From NCBI GenBank assembly GCA_016722575.1, contig JADKIY010000002.1:62001-126000 (forward strand): a stretch of DNA of 64,000 nucleotides, given 5' to 3'. The notes below the pieces were generated by a model that was given only the letters and a program-made list of their open reading frames with translations, made no database searches and had not been told where the DNA came from. Every line of letters starts with the position of its first letter. Position 1 is the first letter of the stretch. The stretch comes from Elusimicrobiota bacterium. GTDB taxonomy: Bacteria > Elusimicrobiota > Elusimicrobia > FEN-1173. A program made the position numbers and the translations under genes. Of this stretch, positions 18,222 to 25,802 are shown in pieces.

Positions 18222-18935
18222 GATGTCTTCCCAGGGGGTCCGCTTTTTTCACGTTTGCTTTTAGCGTCCTCCCGATCCAAATTAAACTCAGCCAAGTACA
18301 CGCGATAACTCTCCGGCTCCATTTGGAAGAGCACCTCACTCGGCTGGAATTCGACATCGTAGATGCGAATCATTTCATGGGCTTCATCAATGGATTCGTT
18401 GAATTCAGGGTTGTTCTCAAACAGCGCCAGCGCTAACGGCGGCGCTGCACGATCCTGCCGATGGACGCGATAAAGAAATCCCACGATGGTGTCTGCCGCC
18501 CCAGCGGCCATTAGTGCCCTGAACGGTCTCCATTTGGGGACGCGGTGTTGCAGCCCCATGCGACGCAAAATTACACTTATTGCGCAGTTCGCAAATCCCT
18601 TGAATCACAGTGTTTAGGCCGCTGAGTGTTCGCCGCAGGCTCACCCCTGTTTCAGTTTCCCCGCTCGCGGTCGGTGGTAAAAAGGGTAGGTTTGTTGAAG
18701 CGATCTTAAATAACCTCGGCAGATCGTCGGTCTCACTAAATGCGATCGATAGTTCAGTTAGCACCACTTTACACACGCTCTCTACAAGCGTTTTGGCAAG
18801 GTCGAATGCCAGTCCTGGATTCTCAACCACCGATTGCTCAATAGACTTGACTTGCTGCTCAATGTGCGCCAGGCCACCGGCAATTGCGTCCCGAGCTCCA
18901 TGCATCACGAAAGGGGAGGTTATCGCTTCAGGCAT
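18218..18935 (-). CDS. Abi-C (abortive infection C-terminus) family protein (frameshifted)
   Basis: Two frames (18935-18417 and 18568-18218) overlap near 18540. The first half is helical with LAFDLAKTLVESVCKVVLTEL and ends ICELRNKCNFASHG, the LRNK...A/S-H-G motif typical of the Abi_C domain found at the C-terminus of AbiA-type and related proteins. The second half has RALMAAGAADTIVGFLYRVHRQ, which continues that domain, and a basic tail. It shares a base with the HsdS start and overlaps the Mrr-like gene by four. The length is not a multiple of three, so one base is missing or extra. The likely role is phage-triggered abortive infection or a restriction accessory. Confidence 0.7.
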
Positions 18936-20206
18936 CAGACCTCTCTCCCAATATACTTCTCCGCGTCCTTCAATCGAAGCTCACCGGAAATGAGTTTTGG
19001 CAACAGTGCGTCGCGCAAATCAGCAAGTGTGCGAGATTCTTTTTTCTTGGTGACGATGCTGTCGTACCAAGGCTGACAAATTCTGTTGAATTGGTCTGCG
19101 ATATTCGGGGGAGGTAAAATGACTCTGAAAAGGTCTATGTCGGTTTTTCCAAGATGAATAACGGTTGTAGCAGTCTCAGTTGCCTCAATATGACTGAGGA
19201 GCGGGATAATTGTATTCCGCACGAATGCGGCGCTCCAACCTGGTTTAGGTGTAAACACACAGACTCGCTGATTGACCCAGCCTTCATCCCCACCCCACAA
19301 GTACGCTCGGAACTCACCGTCCATGCCAACCACAATATCTCCAGGTCTAGCCTTGTAGCCCTTCGGGTGCACTTCTGTGGTCCATACTCCCGGAGATTCG
19401 TCTGAAAGATCGCGAATGCGTATTAACGGCTCGCCAACCCCATCACTTCTAAATTTATCAGATGCAAAGGGAGCACCGTAAAGGACATCCGCAATCTCGT
19501 AGATATTAGAAATGCTCCACCCTTGCGGAATCAATCCAAGTTCAGAGTCTTGGAAAACACCAGGGAAGAGATTTGCGAATCCTCTGGGGAGGCCGGTGTC
19601 GCGGCCGGAAGCTTTGGCGCGGACGGGATCGAAGTCCACTAACCAAGACTTGAACAGTGCCTGTGCCATCCCCTCCAACGTCTCATTCATCCTTCGGTTC
19701 AGCTCAATCTTATCGTCAAGCGCGCCAAGGATTTTAGCAATGGCGCTTTGTTCAACGAGCGGAGGAATTGGCACCTCAAGATGATCGAGCGTCTCAGATG
19801 GAACACGTTGTCGGCCTGACGTGCCGGTCATCTGGCTAATTGCATATCCGCTGACACCATCCCACTTTGTTAGGTAGTAGGCGTAATCCGTCTCGCTTAC
19901 CCCCTCGCGGCCACGGATCACTATAAACTCAGTTGAGCCGTGTGCTGTCTCCCCCGACTCACCGGTGTAGCGAGCAATCTTTCCATTCTCAAGACAGGGC
20001 GTAATTCGGGCCATTAACGTGTCGCCTATCGCGAAGCGCGAGCCTCCGCCGTCAAATTGCCGTTCTTCGCTCGCAAAAGCAGAGCGTGAACCAGCGCTGA
20101 CTGCGCCCATGTCAACAAATGGGTAAGTTGTTCCGCGCTTGAGCTGCACCCGTGGGTTTACCGTGACAGCTTGACTAAATGGCGTCACTCGCCATTCACC
20201 CGCCAT
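18935..20206 (-). CDS. hsdS: Type I restriction-modification specificity subunit HsdS
   Basis: A 423-aa HsdS with two target-recognition domains and two central conserved regions. The first domain spans about 1-150 (WRVTPFSQAVTVNPRVQLKRG). The first conserved helix is about 150-195, with IPIPPLVEQSAIAKILGALDDKIELNRRMNETL, followed by FKSWLVDFDPV. The second domain begins LGLIPQGWSISNIYEIADVLYG. The second conserved region is LPPPNIADQFNRICQPW...LADLRDALLPKLISGEL. It should fix the bipartite DNA target of the HsdM2S methylase. The 87-base gap to the winged-helix gene is the only sizable gap between hsdM and hsdR. Confidence 0.93.
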   Translation of the reverse strand: MAGEWRVTPFSQAVTVNPRVQLKRGTTYPFVDMGAVSAGSRSAFASEERQFDGGGSRFAIGDTLMARITPCLENGKIARYTGESGETAHGSTEFIVIRGREGVSETDYAYYLTKWDGVSGYAISQMTGTSGRQRVPSETLDHLEVPIPPLVEQSAIAKILGALDDKIELNRRMNETLEGMAQALFKSWLVDFDPVRAKASGRDTGLPRGFANLFPGVFQDSELGLIPQGWSISNIYEIADVLYGAPFASDKFRSDGVGEPLIRIRDLSDESPGVWTTEVHPKGYKARPGDIVVGMDGEFRAYLWGGDEGWVNQRVCVFTPKPGWSAAFVRNTIIPLLSHIEATETATTVIHLGKTDIDLFRVILPPPNIADQFNRICQPWYDSIVTKKKESRTLADLRDALLPKLISGELRLKDAEKYIGREV

Positions 20207-20293
20207 ATCCAGGCTCCTTCAGATCGGCGGCATTGGTGGGGGCGAATTTAGTGAGTGCGCTCTGCTCATTAACCGAACCCATAGTCTTCCCCA

Positions 20294-20974
20294 TCAGAGA
20301 AATCCTGAAATTAGCCCGGCAACTTTGGCGACAAGAGTCACGCAACTATTGATAGTGGCTGCACTCTTGATTGTTTCCCAAGCTGCCTTGATAATTCCCC
20401 GATTGGGCTCAGGTTTCGCAAGTTGAGACTGAATCGTTTCAATGTCAGCAACGAGGCCCATCTTCTGGGCTTCTGGTGCTTCGGACTGCGTGATTGCATC
20501 GCGGAGCTCTGCCAAGGCTCCTCCAAGGTCGCCAAATTTGGCATTAATTTGGTTTCCATCGCCTAGAGTAATGATGTTCTGACCTGTCGCATCGATCTTG
20601 ATTCCATGAAATTTAGGCATTGTGAACTCTCCGGGGCCTTCGATTTTGTCGATCCCTGGGGCCGTAATCACGTAAAAGGTCGTGGGGGATGGAATCACCG
20701 TTCCTCCTGGAGCGGTGAAGGATTTTACTACCGTGTCATCTTTCACCCACCCTTGGCTGATAAGGTATGTAAGGTTGGATTGAACTTCTTGTTGCGTTAG
20801 ACCACTCGTCGCTTTAAGTTCCTTTTTCACGTCACTAATTTTAACAGCTGATCCTTTCTTTCCCCGGGCACTGGTTGCATTCTTATTCCGGTCGTAGAAA
20901 TATTGAAGCATGATGCGCCTGATTTCCGTATTAGATGGCGGTATGCGTGCCGCATCTTTTTTAGTCATAACCAA
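20294..20974 (-). CDS. Winged-helix protein inserted between hsdM and hsdS
   Basis: A 226-aa protein. Residues about 12-105 look like a winged-helix domain: EIRRIMLQYFYDRNK, VKISDVKKELKATSGLTQQEVQSNLTYLISQGWVKDD (recognition helix and wing), TTFYVITAPGIDKIEG. The middle has a beta-strand repeat GIKIDATGQNIITLGDGNQINAKF, then a helical part and a hydrophobic C-terminus (INSCVTLVAKVAGLISGFL) that may insert in a membrane. It overlaps hsdM by 14 bases. A DNA-binding N-terminus coupled to a hydrophobic C-terminus is compatible with a sensor or effector, but its function is unknown. Confidence 0.7.
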   Translation of the reverse strand: MVMTKKDAARIPPSNTEIRRIMLQYFYDRNKNATSARGKKGSAVKISDVKKELKATSGLTQQEVQSNLTYLISQGWVKDDTVVKSFTAPGGTVIPSPTTFYVITAPGIDKIEGPGEFTMPKFHGIKIDATGQNIITLGDGNQINAKFGDLGGALAELRDAITQSEAPEAQKMGLVADIETIQSQLAKPEPNRGIIKAAWETIKSAATINSCVTLVAKVAGLISGFL

Positions 20975-22540
20975 GCCCTTTCAAGTTGGCGGCTATGGCG
21001 GCGTCGAGTTTTTTTGCTTTGGCCTGATGAGCCATTAGATCGGCTGTTAGGCGTTTCATCTTCTCCTCGAATGGCTCGCCATCGTCTTCAACGGCTTCGG
21101 TGCCCACGTAGCGGCCGGGGGTTAAAACGTGCCCATGTTTTTGAATCTCCGCAAGTTTTACCGATTTACAGAAGCCGGCCTTGTCTTTATATTTCCCAGC
21201 CCCTTTCTCTCCCCGCCAGGCATGATAGGTTTGTGCAACAAACTGGACATCCTCATCGGTTAATTCTCGATGGGTGCGGTCCGCCATCCGACCCATTTTC
21301 CGAGTGTCGATGAATAGCACCTCCTTTCGCCGGTCCCGGTGGCCGTGGTCCTTTTTGTCTCGCGAGAGGAACCAGAGGCAAGCGGGGATTTGCGTGGAGT
21401 AGAAAAGCTGGCCGGGCAGCGCCACCATGCAATCCACCAAGTCCGCTTCGATGATTTTTTTTCGTATTTCTCCTTCCCCCGATTGGTTAGAGGACATGGA
21501 CCCGTTCGCCAAAACGAACCCTGCAACGCCCATGGGCGACAAGTGATGAATAATGTGTTGCACCCAGGCAAAGTTGGCGTTCCCCGGTGGTGGCGGCCCA
21601 TAGGCCCAACGCCTATCGCCTTTCAAAAGTTCGCCCCGCCAATCACTGACGTTAAATGGAGGGTTGGCTAGGATGAAGTCCGCCCGCAGGTCCGGGAAGC
21701 GATCGTTATGAAATGTGTCTCCGTGGGCGATTTGTCCATCTATCCCACGAAGGGCAAGGTTCATTTTCGCCAGGCGCCAGGTGGTGTAGTTGCTCTCCTG
21801 CCCATAAATACTGATGTCCCCTTTGGCCTTGCCACCATTGCCATTTCCGTTGGCATGGGCTCGAATGAAATCCACCGACTGCACAAACATGCCGGATGAC
21901 CCACAGCAAGGGTCGTAGACGCGGCCCTTATAGGGCTCCAACATTTCAACCAAAACTTTGACCACGCAACGAGGGGTATAGAATTCCCCACCCTTTTTCC
22001 CCTCGGCGCTGGCGAATTGGGATAAAAAATATTCGTAGACCCGGCCCAATACGTCCTTGGCCTGGCTGGCCTTATCGCCCACCTGAATATTGGAAACAAG
22101 GTCAATGAGTTGCCCAAGTCGTGTTTTATCCAGGGCAGGGCGGGCGAAGTCCCTCGGTAGGACGCCCTTTAACGAAGGGTTGTCCCGCTCTATGCCTAAC
22201 ATGGCATTGTCCACGATTTCACCAATGGTGGTTTGTTTTGCCTGGGCTTTCAGATGGGCCCAACGCGCCTCCGGTGGAACCCAAAAAACATTGACCGCCC
22301 GGTATTCGTCCTGGTCGTCGGGATTGGCGCCCTTGGCGGAGTCGCGGCTCAACTTCGCGCGTTGTTCCTCAAAGGCGTCGGAAATATATTTGAGAAATAT
22401 TAAACCCAGGGTCACATGCTTGTATTCCCCCCCGGATCCATACTACCCCGCAAAGCGTCCGCCGCCTGCCACAGCTTGGCCTCAAACCCGATATTGGCCG
22501 ACGTGGTTTCTTCTTTTTTGGATATCGCCTTGCGTCCCAT
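20961..22540 (-). CDS. hsdM: Type I restriction-modification methyltransferase HsdM (one frameshift at a poly-G tract)
   Basis: The start is ATG 22540 (MGRKAISKKEETTSANIGF, then LWQAADALRGSMDPG). A run of seven G near 22430 shifts the frame; with eight G the protein continues EYKHVTLGLIFLKYISDAFEE and is 526 aa, a normal HsdM length. It has the N6-adenine methylase signatures: the SAM-binding VYDPCCGSSGMFVQ and catalytic NPPFN (in FILANPPFNVSDW), plus the HsdM N-terminal helical domain. As written, translation would have to begin at GTG/ATG codons near 22415 and lose 40 residues. It is two bases downstream of the RHH gene and overlaps the winged-helix gene. Confidence 0.93.
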
Positions 22541-22542
22541 GA

Positions 22543-22707
22543 TTATGCTTTCCCCGTTTCATGGCCCAAGGCTTTTTCCAACAACACAACCACTTCCGAG
22601 CTAACGGATCGTCGATCTTTGTCGGCTTTTTCCTTGATCTTCTTCAAAAGTTCTTTAGGAAGATAAGCCGCGACATGGGTCAAATCTTTTGTTGATTTTT
22701 GCCTCAA
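22543..22707 (-). CDS. Ribbon-helix-helix protein, probable regulator of the R-M operon
   Basis: A 54-aa protein starting at TTG 22707, with the strong GGGAGGG element about 5 bases upstream. The sequence has a short beta strand THVAAYLPKELLKKI followed by helix KEKADKDRRSVSSEVVVLLEKAL, the ribbon-helix-helix pattern of Arc/MetJ/CopG-type regulators. Its stop is two bases from the hsdM ATG. A perfect 17-bp palindrome lies 35 bases upstream of the start. A small DNA-binding protein at the head of an R-M operon usually delays or represses restriction after the element enters a new host. Confidence 0.75.
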   Translation of the reverse strand: MRQKSTKDLTHVAAYLPKELLKKIKEKADKDRRSVSSEVVVLLEKALGHETGKA

Positions 22708-22741
22708 TTAACCCTCCCCCAACTTGCTAAATATATCGTTG

Positions 22742-22758
22742 TGTAATACAATATTACA
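22742..22758. promoter_or_regulatory. 17-bp perfect palindrome, candidate operator of the RHH regulator
   Basis: TGTAATACAATATTACA has 7-base perfect arms around CAA. It lies 35 bases upstream of the TTG start of the RHH gene, in the most AT-rich region of the island, where the operon promoter must be. Possible -10 hexamers (TATATT) lie between it and the start. Autoregulation by the RHH protein is inference. Confidence 0.6.
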
Positions 22759-22955
22759 TAACGTTAAAAAACGTATCATATTAAACAAAGACATTCTATT
22801 TCAATTGGTTTGAAGAAACAATACTGCAAAAATCACCCACAAACCCGCCACGTTCCACATGTCGGGCTTTGTGGGCTGAAAGATTGAAAACGAGAAGCAT
22901 GCGCGCGCGAGAAGGAGAGGGAGGGGCAGACCTTGGGGGCATTGGGGTGCCGAGC

Positions 22956-23822
22956 CCCGGAGCGGACAGCGTTCCCCTCACCAGTGTGGAGTGGCCCCGC
23001 GCCGGGCGACCTGTCCGCCAGCAAATGCCTGTTTGCGGCAACAACCGAGCCTGAGTGCGGGCCGCGGACTTACTCCGAAGCGGGGTTTTGTTCTAGCGGA
23101 GGGATAACGATACAATCGCCGGGGCGACCGAGCGAGCCAGTGCGGCGGCGTTTCTCCGCCGCGCGGCGAGCGCCCTGGGGTGAAACGACCCAACCGAAGC
23201 AGTCAGCGTCAGGGGGTTTTCCGGGGGAAGCGAATCAACCGGAGCCGGTTTGGAACAGATTACCGGAGTGTGCGCCGTCCAGCCGCGCGGGCGGCGGAGC
23301 GAGTTGGCCCCGCGCGGGTTCGTCGTGCGGGGCCGACGAGCGACCAAGGGGGCGGACGACGTTCGGGTTTTCTCCCCGGAAGCGTCCCGACCGGAGCGGT
23401 CTTTTCAGCGGGGGCGGGTTTGGGTTTTTCGGGGGCGACAATGGGCGGCTCTGGTTTTCGAGCCCGAGAGGTCGTGGCCGCCGCGCCAAGGTCAATGTCC
23501 AATGCGTCTCTGTCTCTACACCGTGGAGGATAAATAGAGTGGCTCCCGCGTAGCGCGCGATAGCGGTCGACGGTCAAAAAGAGGATGAGAAGGAAAAGGT
23601 AGGGCGGCCTTGCGGGGTGGCCCTCCAGGCATTTTCCTCGCCTCCCACGGCTCGGTCAGAGTCCGCGCGGGTAACCTCAAACCCGTCTACGGGGGAGGGG
23701 CCGCCTCCAGCCGCTTCACGGGGTATTCCCCGGTCAGGTCATAGTTTTCCCAATAGTTGTGGGAAAGGTTTGGGAAGGAAAGCGGGATCACAATCGGCGG
23801 CCCAACGTAAACCCCGCCATTT
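22956..23822 (-). repeat. Element terminal repeat A', inverted internal copy (~867 bp)
   Basis: It is the reverse complement of 4820-5676 with scattered substitutions and indels. Its outer end is the 12-bp att core in inverted orientation (23811-23822), which abuts the inverted recombinase 3' end B'. B'-core-A' read on the minus strand is the order expected at the joined ends of a circular form. Apart from the open frame near the core, no coding signal is conserved between A and A'. Confidence 0.85.
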
Positions 23823-24055
23823 ACGTAAGCATCGAACGAAGGAAAAGGGTCTGACTGCGATAAGCGGTTGGACTCTTTTCTTTTTAAGGCGGGCGGGCAA
23901 GCGGGCGGGGCGGCGGGCAGAGTCGCGGCGGCGGAGTCACTCCATTTTGCAGTTCTCCGACGGGCGGGCGGCCAATGCGGAAGTCTACACACACCCTCTT
24001 TGGAGTAACGAATCTGTTGAATGTGCCCACGAACCCCCAGGCTTTTTTCGATTCC
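23811..24055 (-). repeat. Repeat B', inverted copy of the recombinase 3' end
   Basis: Read on the minus strand this is almost identical to 25442-25689, the last ~250 bases of the recombinase gene up to the tRNA 3' end. I see only two differences, both in homopolymers (3 versus 5 A, 2 versus 3 C). They shift the frame, so the copy encodes only a broken recombinase tail (GIEKSLGVRGHIQQIRYSK). Confidence 0.85.
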
Positions 24056-24124
24056 AAACCCGCGCGCGCAACCCCAAGGTGGTTCCCCTCTCCCGGCCTC
24101 TCCCCGTCGGGGCAAGGAGAACAT

Positions 24125-24166
24125 CATTTTGGTTGAAAGCGCTTTCTACGGAGGAAAACCAAAATG
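24125..24166 (+). promoter_or_regulatory. Inverted repeat covering the recombinase ribosome binding site and start codon
   Basis: CATTTTGGTT (24125-24134) and AACCAAAATG (24157-24166) form a perfect 10-bp stem. The second arm ends with the start codon itself. The loop holds the perfect palindrome GAAAGCGCTTTC (24135-24146) and the GGAGG ribosome binding site (24150-24154). In RNA the start codon would be paired; in DNA it could be an operator. Confidence 0.6.
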
Positions 24167-25702
24167 CCAACGTCAAATACGCCAAAGATTGACGCACACG
24201 GAAATCAAAAGCCCACTGTTGCCGTAAAGACTGACGCCCCCGAAAAGCAGAGGCCCACCCGGTGCGCCATTTATACCCGGGTTTCCACGGACCAACAAGC
24301 TGAACTGGAGTATAACTCCTGTGAGGCCCAGGAAGACCGCATCCGCTCCTTTATAGCCAGCCAGGAGGGTTTCGTTGTCGGTGGCGTCTACACCGATCCC
24401 GGTTATACGGGCGCAAACACGGATCGGCCAGGGCTTCGTCATGCCATCTCTGATGTCCAGGCGGGCCTCATTGATATGGTTATCGTCTATAAAATTGACC
24501 GTCTGACTCGATCTCCCCGTGATTTCTATCAGTTGATAGAGGTTTTCGAGGCCCACAAGGTTGGGTTTATTTCCGTGACGGAGCGTTTTGACACCTCGAC
24601 GCCCGCCGGCCGATTATTGAGGAACATCATGTTGACCTTCGCCCAATTCGAGCGGGAATTGTCCTCGGAGCGGGTCAGGGACAAGGTTGTTCAACGATTT
24701 AAACGTGGGTTATATGTCGGCGGTTGTCCCGCCCACGGGTATAAGGCGGAAAAGGGCGGGCTGGCCCTTGATCCTCCTAGGGATGAGGAGGTTCGGCTAA
24801 TCTTTGAAACCTACGTCAAAACGCGCTCGATCCGGGGTGTTCTTAGGGCATTGAAGGAAAAGGGGATCGTCTCTCGCAAAGGAAATCCCTTCACGGATTC
24901 AACCGTTTGGCACATGCTCAAGAAACGCATCTATACCGGCGCTGTGGTCCATAAAGGGGCGACTCATCCCGGCCAGCACCCGGCGATTATCTCGAAAGAG
25001 CTTTTTGACCATGTTCAGGAAATTATCAGCAAGGGACCGCGCCGGGGGCCGGACCATTCGATCCTCCTTCCTTACGCCGGACTTATTAGCTGTGAGGAGT
25101 GCGGATCATCCATGACGGTGGCCTTCACCAATAAGGTCACCAAGAGAGGGCAAGGGAGAAAATATTACTACTACCGCTGTTCCACCATCGGCCACAAGGG
25201 ATGGAACTCTTGCGCCACAAAACAGATCGGAGCGGACCGGTTCCATGAAACGATCCAGAGAAATATCCATCGCATATCCATGGACCCGGACTATTTGGAA
25301 AACCTGCTCTTTAAGGTTAAAATACAAACCCAATCTGTTGACTCGGCGGGATATGAACCCTCCCGCCAGGAGGAGGGTTTAACGGTCCAAAACGTCCAAA
25401 ATCATTTACAAGGATTTTTGAGAATATGCGCGCGCAAACCCGGAATCGAAAAAAGCCTGGGGGTTCGTGGGCACATTCAACAGATTCGTTACTCCAAAAA
25501 GAGGGTGTGTGTAGACTTCCGCATTGGCCGCCCGCCCGTCGGAGAACTGCAAAATGGAGTGACTCCCGCCGCCGCGACTCTGCCCGCCGCCCCGCCCGCT
25601 TGCCCGCCCGCCTTAAAAAGAAAAGAGTCCAACCGCTTATCGCAGTCAGACCCTTTTCCTTCGTTCGATGCTTACGTAAATGGCGGGGTCGACGGGATTT
25701 GA
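24164..25702 (+). CDS. Large serine recombinase of the island (integrase)
   Basis: A 512-aa large serine recombinase. The catalytic resolvase domain is at about 32-185, with CAIYTRVSTDQQAE (Ser in YTRVS as nucleophile), DPGYTGANTDRPGLR, VYKIDRLTRS and FAQFERELSSERVRDK. The recombinase domain follows (about 195-300; GCPAHGYKAEKGGLALDP, KGNPFTDSTVWHMLKKRIYTG), then a zinc ribbon (CEECGSS near 311 and C...C near 340-353) and a C-terminal RGHIQQIRYSKKRVCVDFRI. The last ~85 codons lie in repeat B, and the frame runs into the tRNA-Asp 3' end before stopping. GGAGG precedes the ATG. It should integrate and, with a directionality factor I cannot find, excise the element. Confidence 0.9.
   Translation: MPTSNTPKIDAHGNQKPTVAVKTDAPEKQRPTRCAIYTRVSTDQQAELEYNSCEAQEDRIRSFIASQEGFVVGGVYTDPGYTGANTDRPGLRHAISDVQAGLIDMVIVYKIDRLTRSPRDFYQLIEVFEAHKVGFISVTERFDTSTPAGRLLRNIMLTFAQFERELSSERVRDKVVQRFKRGLYVGGCPAHGYKAEKGGLALDPPRDEEVRLIFETYVKTRSIRGVLRALKEKGIVSRKGNPFTDSTVWHMLKKRIYTGAVVHKGATHPGQHPAIISKELFDHVQEIISKGPRRGPDHSILLPYAGLISCEECGSSMTVAFTNKVTKRGQGRKYYYYRCSTIGHKGWNSCATKQIGADRFHETIQRNIHRISMDPDYLENLLFKVKIQTQSVDSAGYEPSRQEEGLTVQNVQNHLQGFLRICARKPGIEKSLGVRGHIQQIRYSKKRVCVDFRIGRPPVGELQNGVTPAAATLPAAPPACPPALKRKESNRLSQSDPFPSFDAYVNGGVDGI
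25442..25689 (+). repeat. Repeat B, recombinase 3' end up to the tRNA boundary
   Basis: The partner of the inverted copy at 23811-24055. It covers the last coding part of the recombinase, a low-complexity CCCGCC-rich stretch, and the attR core AAATGGCGGGGT shared with the tRNA. Confidence 0.85.
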
Positions 25703-25758
25703 ACCCGCGGTCTCCGCCTTGACAGGGCGGCGTGTTAACCGAGCTACACCACGACCCC
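25681..25758 (-). tRNA. tRNA-Asp (GTC), island attachment site
   Basis: Minus-strand cloverleaf with acceptor GGGGTCG/CGACCCC, anticodon arm CCGCC-CTGTCAA-GGCGG (anticodon GTC), T arm GCGGG-TTCAAAT-CCCGT, and an encoded CCA end. The 3' end coincides with the right boundary of the island. Confidence 0.95.
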
Positions 25759-25786
25759 AAAATGGATGCTTGTTCTTGGGACCGGT

Positions 25787-25792
25787 ATTATA
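25787..25792 (-). promoter_or_regulatory. -10 element of the tRNA-Asp promoter
   Basis: A perfect TATAAT on the minus strand, 28 bases upstream of the tRNA 5' end. No equally clear -35 is seen at the usual distance; GGTCCA lies in about the right place. Confidence 0.55.
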
Positions 25793-25802
25793 CACGAATT
25801 GG

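Larger units (their letters stand above)
4820..25689. mobile_element. Integrative element of ~20.9 kb in the tRNA-Asp 3' end, carrying toxin cargo and a type I R-M defence operon
   Basis: The element is bounded by a 12-bp direct repeat of the tRNA-Asp 3' end (4820-4831 and 25678-25689). A large serine recombinase gene lies directly beside the tRNA-side boundary, and the tRNA terminator is displaced to the other end. Much of the interior (about 6.8-11 kb and around 22.7 kb) is visibly more AT-rich than the flanks. Contents from left to right: terminal repeat A, an IS3-type remnant, a cargo operon, an eight-gene defence operon, an inverted attP-like junction (A' plus B'), the recombinase and its 3' repeat B. 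No replication, conjugation or phage structural gene is visible, so it is a defence/toxin island rather than a prophage or ICE. Confidence 0.85.

Noticed and set aside
24164..25702. Prophage or conjugative element
   Set aside because: No capsid, portal, terminase, tail, relaxase or type IV secretion gene is visible between the attachment repeats.
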